This document shows, in pieces, positions 48,084-56,574 of a DNA stretch of 64,000 bases (within the stretch, counting starts at the first letter, position 1; each line of letters begins with the position of its first letter). Position numbers and translations under genes: made by a program. The notes under the pieces are model-generated. The model ran no database searches, was not told the origin of the DNA, and saw only the letters and a list, made by a program, of their open reading frames with translations. Source of the stretch: Arthrobacter sp. ISL-30. GTDB lineage: Bacteria > Actinomycetota > Actinomycetes > Actinomycetales > Micrococcaceae. Location: positions 174,759 to 238,758 of the forward strand of contig NZ_JAGGPK010000003.1 of assembly GCF_018613855.1 (NCBI RefSeq), in the 5' to 3' direction.

Positions 48084-48119
48084 CAGCCTTCTTGGAAGTC
48101 CCAGCCTTCTTGGAAGTCC
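48084..48119. repeat. 18-bp tandem duplication
   Basis: CAGCCTTCTTGGAAGTCC is present twice in direct succession (48084-48101 and 48102-48119). The surrounding 47981-48194 stretch holds no recognisable gene. Confidence 0.85.
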
Positions 48120-48194
48120 GGCGCCTACACTGGCGGCAGTCACCGAAGGCGCCACGCGACTGAGCGGATTAGCGCGGCCAGGTGAACGCCTGCT

Positions 48195-48386
48195 TCAGGC
48201 GGAAGGAAGGACGTCCCGGTCCGTATAGGAGCCGGGTCGGGTTGCTGTAGCAGCCTGGCAAACACAGTTGTTCTCTACTTCCACGCGGAGCGTCACGGCT
48301 TCACCGCCCTCAAGCTGGAGGACGATGGGCTCGGCGCCGGCGGTTGAAACGCGAATTACGGTTCCTTCGGAGGAGGTTGCAGTCAT
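48195..48386 (-). CDS. small hypothetical protein (63 aa)
   Basis: A 63-aa frame with a good ribosome-binding site (AAAGGACAGCC) begins MTATSSEGTVIRVSTAG. It contains a beta-rich EPIVLQLEGGEAVTLRVEV stretch and a CVC motif, and ends SYTDRDVLPSA. I do not recognise a family. It lies downstream of the aminotransferase/dehydrogenase pair on the same strand, separated by 403 bp. The C-terminal third looks like read-through into degenerate sequence, so it may be the start of a broken gene. Confidence 0.4.
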   Translation of the reverse strand: MTATSSEGTVIRVSTAGAEPIVLQLEGGEAVTLRVEVENNCVCQAATATRPGSYTDRDVLPSA

Positions 48387-48789
48387 GGCTGTCCTTTCGT
48401 GAGTTTCTTGGGCTCAGTGGGTTGGGGTTCTTTACTTGTTGTGGGATCTGTTGGTGCGGTTCAAGGCTCAGGCCAGGGAGTCCAGCACTCCACGCGCAAA
48501 TGGCTGCGGAACCGAGGTAAGCGAGGACAATCAGAAACACATCGGGGCGATCACACTGGTTCGTGTGGACCCTGCGCGCGCGCTGCGGACCTGCCTGGCA
48601 TGGACGCCCCGGTGCAGCCGCGCCGGTATTCGTTACGCAGCGTGATGTGGCGGACATGCTGCGTCTGCGCGTGTGCCCCGTCCCAGGCCATGTGCGCGGA
48701 CTCGGTAAGGCCGGCCACCCATGAAGCTCGGCCGGCACGTGAGCCGCCGGCCGAGCGGGGTGTCGCGTTGCTCGTGGACGCTGTCGCCA
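48387..48789. other. 403-bp gap with a possible membrane-segment remnant
   Basis: On the minus strand around 48460-48540 one frame encodes VFLIVLAYLGSAAICAWSA, which looks like a single membrane helix. It has no clear start and runs into the 63-aa gene in another frame. Nothing else is recognised. Confidence 0.4.
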
Positions 48790-49749
48790 CTAACCGATTG
48801 GAGTGGGCGGCTGCTCGCCGCGAAGCACGGCGAGCGTGTTGTCGGCGGCGAGCACCGCCATGGCGGTGCGCGTCTCGACGGTGGCCGAGCCGAGGTGCGG
48901 CACGAGTGTCACATTCTCTAGGTCCAGCAACTCGGGATGGACCTGGGGCTCGTTCTCGAAGACGTCCAGCCCGGCACCCGCGATGACGCCCTCGTGGAGC
49001 GCTGCGGCGAGCGCCGCTTCGTCGACGATAGGTCCGCGTGCGGTGTTGACGAGGTATGTCGAGCTCTTCATCGCTGCGAGCTGCTCCGCGCCGATCAGAT
49101 GGTGCGTGGCGGCTCCGTAAGGGCAGTGCAGAGAGATGACATCTGAAAGGGTCAGCAACTCGTCGAGGTCGACCTGCCGGGCGCCCAGTTCCGCGGCGAT
49201 CGCGGGGTCGATCTCGCTGCGCGACTGGTAGACAATGTCCATGCCGAAGGCCTTGGCCCGGCGTGCCGTGGCTTGACCGATTCCGCCCATGCCGACGATC
49301 CCGAGGGTCTTGCCCTGCAGGCTGCTGCCGAGCAGGAAGAACATGCCCCACTTCCACGGCTGTCCGGCGCGGATGAGCCGTTCGCCCTCACCGAGCCGGC
49401 GGGTTGCCATGAGGATGAGCCCGAACGCGATGTCGGCGGTCGCCTCTGTGAGCACGCCGGGCGTGTTCGTGGCGATGATACCCCGCCCGGTGCAGGCCGG
49501 TACGTCGATGTTGTCATAGCCGACGGCGACGTTAGAGACAACCTTGAGCTGCGGGCCCGCGGCGTCGAGCAGTTCCGCGTCGATGCGTTCGGTGAGCAGG
49601 CTCACGACGGCATCGGCGCCGGCTACTCGTCGAAGGAGCTCCTCGCGGCCAATCGACTCCGGACCCTCCCAGGCATCGACCTCGTGCTCGGCGCGAAGCT
49701 TCTCGATCGCGGCGTCGGGTACTCGTCCCGTTACGACGACCCGGCTCAT
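48790..49749 (-). CDS. D-2-hydroxyacid dehydrogenase (glyoxylate/hydroxypyruvate reductase type)
   Basis: NAD(P)H-dependent reduction of a 2-oxoacid such as glyoxylate or hydroxypyruvate. The 319-aa protein has VVSNVAVGYDNIDVPA, the dinucleotide-binding GKTLGIVGMGGIGQATARRA, the catalytic Arg in NTARGPIVDEAALA, the Glu in GAGLDVFENEPQ and the His in LVPHLGSAT. The ATG at 49749 overlaps the aminotransferase stop by four bases and is preferred to one five codons upstream. With its partner it could interconvert an amino acid, its oxoacid and a hydroxyacid. Confidence 0.88.
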   Translation of the reverse strand: MSRVVVTGRVPDAAIEKLRAEHEVDAWEGPESIGREELLRRVAGADAVVSLLTERIDAELLDAAGPQLKVVSNVAVGYDNIDVPACTGRGIIATNTPGVLTEATADIAFGLILMATRRLGEGERLIRAGQPWKWGMFFLLGSSLQGKTLGIVGMGGIGQATARRAKAFGMDIVYQSRSEIDPAIAAELGARQVDLDELLTLSDVISLHCPYGAATHHLIGAEQLAAMKSSTYLVNTARGPIVDEAALAAALHEGVIAGAGLDVFENEPQVHPELLDLENVTLVPHLGSATVETRTAMAVLAADNTLAVLRGEQPPTPIG

Positions 49750-50945
49750 GCTGTCTCGATCCATTCGCGCAGGCGTCCGAGGCCCTCGCGGATATCTGGT
49801 GCCTCAATACCCGAGTAGGCAAGACGGATGTACTGCCGCTCCTCACCGGGCAGCCGTCGGCCGAAGTGTTCACGCGTGCAGAAGGAGACGCCGGTCTTGT
49901 ACAGGGCGTCAGAGGCGAAGTCGCCGACTTCCGTGTAACCCATGCGCTCCATGGCCTTGGTGACGTCGGGGAACAGGTAGAACGTCGACTGCGGCACGGC
50001 GACGTGCATGCCGGGGATGGCATTCACGAGCTCGCACGCGGTGTCGCGACGCGTTTGCAGGGTGTCAAGCATCTGCTGCACGGAATCCTGGGGACCCCGG
50101 AGCGCTTCCACGCCGGCCCACTGCACATAGTGTGTCGTGCAGGACTCATCGTTGGTGTTGAGCGTGCTGAGCACCTGGGCGATCTCTCGCGGGGCGACGG
50201 CGCAGCCGAGGCGTGAGCCGGTCATGGCGAACTTCTTGCTGAACGTGTAGAGGATGACGGTACGCTCGGCCATGCCGGGAAGCGATGCGATCGAGCTCGA
50301 GACCCCCTCATAGCGAGTCTCGAAGTAGGCCTCGTCGGAGAGTACCCAGAGGTCGTGTTCGATCGCGAGCTGTGCGATGGCCTCGCGCTCGGCGGCAGTT
50401 GACTCGGCTGAGATGGGGTTCTGCAGGTCGTTGTAGATGATTGCAACCGTGTTCGGGGTGATCGATGAGCGGATCTGCTCGAGGTCGATCGCGAAGCCCG
50501 TGCTCGTGGGCAAATAGCGGTACGGCACGGCCGTGCCGCCGAGGTATTCGATCTGTGATTCATAAATGGGGAAGCCGGGGTTCGGATAGAGCACTTCCTG
50601 GCCGGGGTTCATGACCGCCTGCAGGAATTTCGTGATGACGGGCTTGCCGCCGGTCATCACCACCACGCTGTCGGGGGAGAGCCCGATCCCGCGGCGTGAG
50701 CCGATGTCGTCGGCTAGGGCCTCGCGCAGTTGCGGGATTCCAGGGCCGGGGCAGTAGCCCGTGTAGCCGTCAGCGATAGCCCGGTTCATCGCCTCCACAA
50801 TGTTCGGGGCGGTGGGGATGTTGATATCCCCTAGATGGAAGGGATAGACCAGATTCCCCTTCGCCTTCCAAGCGGCCGCGGCCTGGGCGACGCTGAACGC
50901 GGTTTCGGTACCCAAACGTTTAAGCCGGTGCGCGAGTTGCTGCAT
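49746..50945 (-). CDS. class I/II PLP aminotransferase
   Basis: A 399-aa aspartate-aminotransferase-family enzyme. Motifs include FHLGDINIPTAPNIVEAM, YPNPGFPIYESQIEYLGG, the Asn/Asp/Tyr PLP contacts in YNDLQNPIS and LSDEAYFE, and the PLP Lys in TFSKKFAMTGSRLG. The C-terminal substrate Arg is in YIRLAYSG. The ATG at 50945 follows GAGGAGTGGAAAGC and is chosen over a GTG three codons earlier. Substrate not determined. It is the first gene of a two-gene operon. Confidence 0.87.
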   Translation of the reverse strand: MQQLAHRLKRLGTETAFSVAQAAAAWKAKGNLVYPFHLGDINIPTAPNIVEAMNRAIADGYTGYCPGPGIPQLREALADDIGSRRGIGLSPDSVVVMTGGKPVITKFLQAVMNPGQEVLYPNPGFPIYESQIEYLGGTAVPYRYLPTSTGFAIDLEQIRSSITPNTVAIIYNDLQNPISAESTAAEREAIAQLAIEHDLWVLSDEAYFETRYEGVSSSIASLPGMAERTVILYTFSKKFAMTGSRLGCAVAPREIAQVLSTLNTNDESCTTHYVQWAGVEALRGPQDSVQQMLDTLQTRRDTACELVNAIPGMHVAVPQSTFYLFPDVTKAMERMGYTEVGDFASDALYKTGVSFCTREHFGRRLPGEERQYIRLAYSGIEAPDIREGLGRLREWIETA

Positions 50946-50979
50946 GCTTTCCACTCCTCATCGAGGTTTATCGATCCTG

Positions 50980-51035
50980 GGGAGATCCAACCCTAGTATA
51001 GAACTAATATATAAGATTGCGATATTTGATGTACA
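50980..51035 (-). promoter_or_regulatory. AT-rich promoter region of the aminotransferase operon
   Basis: The sequence here is far more AT-rich than its surroundings. TATACT on the minus strand (50998-50993) is a good -10 candidate about 50 bp before the aminotransferase ATG; no clear -35 is seen. The other 140 bp of this gap hold no gene. Confidence 0.4.
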
Positions 51036-51139
51036 GATGGATCTCAGGCGAAACAGCGCCAAGAATTCCGACCAGCTAGTTTTCGCTACTTTCGTTCGGC
51101 CGGAGTCCGTCGGCTGGGTCGAAGGACTCGTAGGGATCG

Positions 51140-52129
51140 CTAGGCGTGGACTAATCGACCCGGCGGGACGTTAGCCAGTCCGACATCGGCAGGTTCGGTT
51201 TCGGTGCGTTCGGGATCTGTGTCTGGCCAGTTCAGTGCCAGGACCACTTCGCCGAAGACTTCGTCGGGGTCGAGGCGGCGGAGTTCCTCGGCGAGGCAGT
51301 CGCGGAGGCTGCGGCGGGGGAGGGAGATGCGTTGGGCGGGTTGTCCTGGCTGGGTGAGTTCGGCGATGGAAAGTCCGGGACGGAAGAGCTGTATGTCGCC
51401 GCCGGGCCGGGTGAGGCGGACGCGTCTGATGCCGGTGCCGGCTGGGCCCGCGACGATGGTCACGGGTGCGTCGAGGGTGAGGGTGAGCCAGGCCGCGAGC
51501 AGGACGGTGCTGGGTGAGTCCGAGGCGCCCTCAACGGCGACGGCGGTGACGGGGGAGGAGTCGACCTGGTCCAGGACTGCGGCGAGCTGGATGCGCCAGT
51601 TCGTCAGCCTGGTCCAGGCGAGGTCGGTGTCTCCGGCCTTGTAGGTGGCGCGGATGTTCTCCAGCGCCAGTTGCGGGTCCGCTTCGTTGGCAGAGTCCGT
51701 GATCCGGCGGTGCGCGATCCGTCCAACCGAAGTTTCACAGGCGTTCGCGGGTGCGCCGTGGGGCCACCAGGCCACGATCGGGGCGTCCGGGAGCAGCAGG
51801 GCAGCGATTAGGGAGTCGCTTTCGTGGGCGAGTTCACCGTAGCCGCGAAGCACGATCACTTCGGACGCACCGGCGTCCCCGCCGACCCGGACCTGGGCGT
51901 CGAGGCGGTTCGGGGCGGACGAGCAGGCGCCGGCGAGGACGATGATCCGGCAGGGGTGTTCCTTGCTGGCTTCGTTCGCAGCCTCGATCGCTTCCTCTTC
52001 GTGACCGGATTTGGTCACGACCACAAGGGTCAGCACCCGGCCCAAGGCGATGACACCGCCCTGTTCACGTAGGGCGGTGATCTTCTTGGCGATCTTCGAG
52101 GTGGTGGTGTCGGGGAGATCTACGATCAT
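51140..52129 (-). CDS. opcA: glucose-6-phosphate dehydrogenase assembly protein OpcA
   Basis: Actinobacterial and cyanobacterial partner needed for assembly or activity of Zwf. The 329-aa protein begins MIVDLPDTTTSKIAKKI and includes GRVLTLVVVT, EHPCRIIVL, LLPDAPIVAWWPHGAP and RRITDSANEAD. Its ATG overlaps the zwf stop by four bases. It is the last gene of the phi-hps-zwf-opcA series. Confidence 0.93.
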   Translation of the reverse strand: MIVDLPDTTTSKIAKKITALREQGGVIALGRVLTLVVVTKSGHEEEAIEAANEASKEHPCRIIVLAGACSSAPNRLDAQVRVGGDAGASEVIVLRGYGELAHESDSLIAALLLPDAPIVAWWPHGAPANACETSVGRIAHRRITDSANEADPQLALENIRATYKAGDTDLAWTRLTNWRIQLAAVLDQVDSSPVTAVAVEGASDSPSTVLLAAWLTLTLDAPVTIVAGPAGTGIRRVRLTRPGGDIQLFRPGLSIAELTQPGQPAQRISLPRRSLRDCLAEELRRLDPDEVFGEVVLALNWPDTDPERTETEPADVGLANVPPGRLVHA

Positions 52130-53676
52130 GGCCTTCTCCAGGTTCGTCCGTCACGGGCCAGCAGTTCATCGGCCGACGCGGGCCCCCAGCTGCCCGGTGC
52201 GTAGGGCTCGGGCTGTTCCTTCAGCTGTGCCCAGTACTCCTCGAACGGGTCAAGGATCTTCCAGGACAGCTCGACTTCCTCGTGCCGCGGGAACAGGGGC
52301 GGTTCGCCCAGGAGGACGTCCAGGATGAGCCGTTCGTAGGCTTCCGGACTGGATTCCGTGAAGGAGTGCCCGTAGCCGAAGTCCATGGTCACGTCGCGGA
52401 CTTCCATCTGGGTGCTCGGGACCTTGGAGCCGAAGCGGATGGTCACGCCTTCGTCGGGCTGGACCCGGATCACCACGGCGTTCTGGCCGAAGTCGTCCTC
52501 ATCGTGGTCGCGGAACAGCAGGTTGGGTGCGCGTTTGAACACGACGGCGATTTCGGTCACCCGCCGGCCCAGGCGTTTGCCGGCGCGCAGGTAGAACGGC
52601 ACCCCTGACCAGCGGCGGGTATGGATGTCCACCCGGATTGCTGCAAAGGTCTCGGTGGTCGAATCCGCCGGGATGCCGTCTTCCTGAAGGTAGCCCTGGA
52701 CCTGTTCCCCGCCCTGCCAGCCGCCGGCGAACTGCCCGCGTGCTGAGTGGGTGGAGAGGTCCTCGGGGAGCTTGACCGCGGCGAGGACCTTTTCCTTCTC
52801 GGCGCGCAGGTCATCGGCATCAAAGGAGATCGGTTCCTCCATCGCGGTCAGGGCCAGCAGCTGGAGCAGGTGGTTCTGGATCACATCGCGGGCCGCGCCC
52901 ACGCCGTCGTAATACCCTGCCCGGCCGCCGGTGCCGATGTCCTCGGCCATGGTGATCTGGACGTGGTCCACGTAGTTGGCGTTCCACAGCGGCTCGAACA
53001 GCTGGTTGGCGAAGCGCAGCGCCAGGATGTTCTGCACTGTCTCCTTGCCCAGGTAATGATCGATCCGGAAAACCGCGTCCGGCGGGAACACCGACTCGAC
53101 AATGTCATTCAGCGCCCGGGCGGACTCCAGGTCGTGCCCGAACGGCTTCTCGATCACCACCCGGCGCCACTTCTCACCCTCTGCCTGCGCCAGCCCATGC
53201 TTGGACAACTGGCGGCAGACCTGCTCAAACGCCTTCGGCGGGATCGAGAGGTAGAACGCGTGGTTCCCGCGGGTGCCGCGGACATCGTCTAGTTCCTTGA
53301 TCGTCTCGCCGAGCCGCTCAAACGCACCATCGTCGTCGAACTCGCCTTGAACAAACCGGATGCCCTCAGACAACTGGTTCCACACCGCCTCATCAAAAGG
53401 CGTCCGCGCATAGGCCTGCACCGACGCCTTCACCTCGGTAGCGAAATCCTCCTTGTCCCACTCACGGCGGGCGAAACCCACCAGCGCGAAACTCGGCGGC
53501 AACAAACCCCGGTTAGCGAGGTCATACACGGCAGGCATGAGCTTCTTGCGTGCAAGGTCACCGGTCACGCCGAAGAGCACCAGCGAGGATGGACCGGCAA
53601 TCCGGTTCAAGCGGCGGTCACGCGAATCCCGAAGCGGATTTCTTGTTCGGGCTGACCGGGCGAGGGTATCTGGCAT
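52126..53676 (-). CDS. zwf: glucose-6-phosphate 1-dehydrogenase
   Basis: First oxidative step of the pentose phosphate pathway, making NADPH. The ATG at 53676 gives 516 aa; an in-frame upstream start would run through a strong hairpin. Motifs are LVLFGVTGDLARKKLMPAVYDL in outline (nucleotide binding), the catalytic signature FRIDHYLGKETVQN and VVIEKPFGHD. Placed with hps and phi it can close a dissimilatory ribulose-monophosphate cycle oxidising formaldehyde, although gnd is not here. Confidence 0.95.
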   Translation of the reverse strand: MPDTLARSARTRNPLRDSRDRRLNRIAGPSSLVLFGVTGDLARKKLMPAVYDLANRGLLPPSFALVGFARREWDKEDFATEVKASVQAYARTPFDEAVWNQLSEGIRFVQGEFDDDGAFERLGETIKELDDVRGTRGNHAFYLSIPPKAFEQVCRQLSKHGLAQAEGEKWRRVVIEKPFGHDLESARALNDIVESVFPPDAVFRIDHYLGKETVQNILALRFANQLFEPLWNANYVDHVQITMAEDIGTGGRAGYYDGVGAARDVIQNHLLQLLALTAMEEPISFDADDLRAEKEKVLAAVKLPEDLSTHSARGQFAGGWQGGEQVQGYLQEDGIPADSTTETFAAIRVDIHTRRWSGVPFYLRAGKRLGRRVTEIAVVFKRAPNLLFRDHDEDDFGQNAVVIRVQPDEGVTIRFGSKVPSTQMEVRDVTMDFGYGHSFTESSPEAYERLILDVLLGEPPLFPRHEEVELSWKILDPFEEYWAQLKEQPEPYAPGSWGPASADELLARDGRTWRRP

Positions 53677-53722
53677 TTGCTGCTTTCTGGCGGAGAACAG
53701 TATTGGGGCCGGGGGGCACCAG

Positions 53723-53766
53723 ATGATGCGGCGGCCGGCACCTTCCGGTGCCGGCCGCCGCATCAT
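53723..53766. other. 20-bp perfect hairpin between hps and zwf
   Basis: ATGATGCGGCGGCCGGCACC (53723-53742) and its exact complement (53747-53766) enclose the loop TTCC. There is no T-run on either side. It lies 9 bp after the hps stop within the probable operon. It could be an RNA stability or processing element or a weak terminator. Confidence 0.75.
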
Positions 53767-53775
53767 GGGTGGGAA

Positions 53776-54399
53776 TCAGACGATGGCGGCCTTGAGTTCC
53801 TTGGCTGCCAGTGCGGGATCGGCTGCACCGTAGATGGCACCGCCGGCTACCGCAACCTCAGCGCCTGCCCGCTGGACGGCGTCGATGGTGGAGAGGTTGA
53901 CGCCGCCGGCCACCGAGAACGGGACACGTGCTTCGGCGCCGGCACTGAGCAGTCCATTGAGGTCGAAGCCAGGCAGGGCCTGCTCGTCCAGGCCTGCGTG
54001 GAACTCCACGAACTTGGCGCCAAGCGCCCGGGCTTCCTTGGCACGGGTGACTTTGTCCGGCACACCAATGAGGTCAACGACGATGCCTTTGTTGTGTGCA
54101 CGGGCAGCCTTCACGGCACCGGCGATGGTTGAATCGTCGGCGCTTCCCAGCACGGAGACGAGGTCGGCGCCGGCCTTGAAGGCGATGTCGGCTTCAAGTT
54201 CTCCGGCATCCATGGTCTTCATGTCGGCGAAGACCATCTTGTCAGGGTGGGCCTGCTTGACGGCGGTGATAGCGGTAAGTCCGGCCGCCTTGATCAGCGG
54301 GGTACCCAGTTCGATGATGTCAACGTACTCGGCGACCTTGCCGGCCAGCTCGAGCGCGTCTTCGGTGGTCAGGAGGTCCATAGCTACCTGAAGCTTCAT
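53776..54399 (-). CDS. hxlA: 3-hexulose-6-phosphate synthase
   Basis: Condenses formaldehyde with ribulose 5-phosphate. The 207-aa TIM barrel of the OMP-decarboxylase superfamily begins MKLQVAMDLL. It has YVDIIELGTPLIKAAG, FADMKTMDAGELEADIA (active-site Asp, Lys and Asp), GIVVDLIGVPD, FVEFHAGLDEQA and VAGGVN. It lies 48 bp after hxlB and precedes zwf. In a heterotroph this pair may serve formaldehyde detoxification as much as growth. Confidence 0.94.
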   Translation of the reverse strand: MKLQVAMDLLTTEDALELAGKVAEYVDIIELGTPLIKAAGLTAITAVKQAHPDKMVFADMKTMDAGELEADIAFKAGADLVSVLGSADDSTIAGAVKAARAHNKGIVVDLIGVPDKVTRAKEARALGAKFVEFHAGLDEQALPGFDLNGLLSAGAEARVPFSVAGGVNLSTIDAVQRAGAEVAVAGGAIYGAADPALAAKELKAAIV

Positions 54400-54447
54400 G
54401 ATGTTTCTCTTTCTGTTGTTATGGGTGTTGGTGTGGCGGGTGGGAAC

Positions 54448-55044
54448 TTATTCCAGGTTTGCGTGCCGAAGCCAGAGCTCTTCAGCCGGTGCGTCGGTGT
54501 GGATCCACAGGGTCTGGAAGATGGACTCGGTCAGGACGAAGAGGACCTGCTCGAAGAGGCTCCCGGAGTATTGGCGCGTGACGCCGGAGCCGTGGTCTGT
54601 TTTTTGAGCGGCAGGCACGATGACAACCGTGTCCGCGAGCTCGGCGAGGCGGGAGCCGGGGTTGGTGGTCACGGCAGCCACCCGTGCGCCGGACGCCGCC
54701 GCAGTTTCGGCAGCCTTGACCACGCCCGCTGTGGTGCCGGAGCCGGAAGCTACCAGGAGCAGATCCCCGGCGCGGATTGCAGGAGTCGTGGTATCCCCGG
54801 CTACATGGACATTCAGGCCGAGGTGCATCAGCCGCATTGCCGCCATCCGGAGAACGAGGCCGCTTCGGCCGGCGCCGGAGACGAAAATCCGTTCCGCGGA
54901 GCGGATGGACGCTGCCAGGGCTTCGAGCTGGTCTCCGTCGACCTGGCCTGCGGTGCTGGTGACTTCCTCGGCAACGAGGGACAAGTTTGTGAGGATTGCT
55001 CTTGCGTTGATCCGGATTGGGGAATCAAGTGCGGTTGGACCCAA
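54448..55044 (-). CDS. hxlB: 6-phospho-3-hexuloisomerase
   Basis: Isomerises hexulose 6-phosphate to fructose 6-phosphate after HxlA. The SIS-domain protein has RIFVSGAGRSGLVLRMAAMR, HVAGDTTTPAI, DLLLVASGSGTT and the C-terminal FEQVLFVLTESIF. The TTG at 55044 is chosen because AAGGA lies 6 bp upstream and the resulting 198 aa match the family. In-frame starts at 55080 and 55101 lack a ribosome-binding site. Divergent from the LuxR-type regulator at 55206. Confidence 0.9.
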   Translation of the reverse strand: MGPTALDSPIRINARAILTNLSLVAEEVTSTAGQVDGDQLEALAASIRSAERIFVSGAGRSGLVLRMAAMRLMHLGLNVHVAGDTTTPAIRAGDLLLVASGSGTTAGVVKAAETAAASGARVAAVTTNPGSRLAELADTVVIVPAAQKTDHGSGVTRQYSGSLFEQVLFVLTESIFQTLWIHTDAPAEELWLRHANLE

Positions 55045-55205
55045 GGTAATTCCTTCGCGTTGGTAGAGTCGTCCACCCATCAGCTGGGATGTGTGCCGCA
55101 ATCAATCCTGCCGCCGCAAAGGTATGGGTGTAACGCCCTCTCCCGGTGGTTTTGGCTATGCTTTCGGGTAGTCCCACATTTGCTTGTCTCCGAAAGGATG
55201 CTGAC

Positions 55206-56531
55206 GTGACCTCGCCTGCACCCGGGCACGCGCCCGTTCAACCACCCGGCAACCCCGGCGACCCAGGCCTGCCGTGGCCGCTGCTGAACTCCATCGCGGC
55301 GGTGACGGATGCGCCGCTGACCTCCATTGCCGACGCGCTGCGTGACGCCTTGGCCCCCTATCTCGGCAGCAGCGCATTGGTCATCTTCACTGAGGACTGC
55401 ACTGGCAGGCCGCAGAAGAAGGCCGGCCGGGACACCATCATTTCGCGGGTCTCGATCGATGAACTGGACAGTCTCCGGGCCGCCCTAGAGGGCGAGGATC
55501 CCTGGCTGGGGGAAGCGGTGATTGCTGCGCAGGAGTGCCCGGTCCTCGCCATGAAGTACCTCCCCAGCGGCGCCCTGCTGGTGGTCACGCACCCCGTGAA
55601 TGCCGATGCCGCAAGAGGCATTGATGATGAACACCGAAAGATTGTGAAATACCTTTGGCACCTTGCCGCGCGCCGGATCCAGGAGAAAGTTGCGGATGCG
55701 CCGCCCTCATATCTGCTGGAGTCAAGGGCGGCGTCGGCTGAGCGCCTGCGCGTGACATCCGAGTTGGTGGACCAGCACGCCACCACGCTCGAAACAGTCG
55801 CTGCGGCCCTGCGCTCGACAGCTCTGGACGATGCCTCGTCGCGGACAACGGCCACCGACCTGGTGGCCAAGGCCCTGGTGCGCCTGCGCACACAGAGTGA
55901 CAGGACCACGGACCTGGTGGAAGAACCGGTGGCAAGGGCGTTTGAGCGCCTCCGGGAGGACCTCCTCCCGCTGACGCGCTTTAGTGGCGTGGATGTGCAG
56001 TTTATCGAACCTCCACTAAACGGACGGGCGCTGCCGGGGGAAGTCGCCCACGCCGCCCGGGCCATCGTGCGGGGCCTGCTGCTGGCCATGATGGACCAGC
56101 CGGAGGTCCGCAGGGTCCGCGCCCAGTGGGATTGTGACGGCGAGAACTTGCTCATCAACGTCCGCGACGATGGCGGCGGCTCCCTTTCCGTCGAGGCGCC
56201 CAGTATGGGCAGGCTGGACCGGAGGGTCCAGGCCTTGGACGGAAAAATGCAGGTGGAGATCGTTCCCGGCTGGGGGGCCGATGTCTCTGTGGTCCTCCCG
56301 CTTGATGCCCCGCAGGCGACTCCGGCCGACGTCAGCGCCTGGAACCTTGGCGGCCGTGAACTGGAAGTTCTGCAGCATCTGGCAGCGGGCCAGCGAAACA
56401 GGTCCATCGCAGGCGCCCTGAACATCAGCGAAAACACCGTCAAGTTCCATGTGGGAAACATCTTCCGGAAAATGGGCGTCAGCTCGCGCACGGAGGCCAT
56501 CGCACTGGCCGCCAGTTCCGGGCTTCGCTGA
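55206..56531 (+). CDS. ATPase-domain LuxR-type regulator
   Basis: A 441-aa cytoplasmic protein with three parts. Residues about 1-170 look like a GAF-type sensor. A helical segment follows with LVDQHATTLETVAAALRS, then a histidine-kinase-like ATPase domain with NVRDDGGGSLSVEAP and WGADVSVVLPL. The C-terminus is a LuxR helix-turn-helix, LGGRELEVLQHLAAGQRNRSIAGALNISENTVKFHVGNI in outline. GTG start after GAAAGGATG. Its divergent position next to hxlB makes it the likely regulator of the formaldehyde operon. The signal and whether it phosphorylates anything are unknown. Confidence 0.85.
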   Translation: MTSPAPGHAPVQPPGNPGDPGLPWPLLNSIAAVTDAPLTSIADALRDALAPYLGSSALVIFTEDCTGRPQKKAGRDTIISRVSIDELDSLRAALEGEDPWLGEAVIAAQECPVLAMKYLPSGALLVVTHPVNADAARGIDDEHRKIVKYLWHLAARRIQEKVADAPPSYLLESRAASAERLRVTSELVDQHATTLETVAAALRSTALDDASSRTTATDLVAKALVRLRTQSDRTTDLVEEPVARAFERLREDLLPLTRFSGVDVQFIEPPLNGRALPGEVAHAARAIVRGLLLAMMDQPEVRRVRAQWDCDGENLLINVRDDGGGSLSVEAPSMGRLDRRVQALDGKMQVEIVPGWGADVSVVLPLDAPQATPADVSAWNLGGRELEVLQHLAAGQRNRSIAGALNISENTVKFHVGNIFRKMGVSSRTEAIALAASSGLR

Positions 56532-56574
56532 CGCCTGCCGCTTGCGATCGGTGGCGCGACGCCGTCGACGCCGG

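Noticed and set aside
48551..49357. 268-aa minus-strand frame overlapping the hydroxyacid dehydrogenase
   Set aside because: Arg/Ala-rich shadow frame of the dehydrogenase with no recognisable family.
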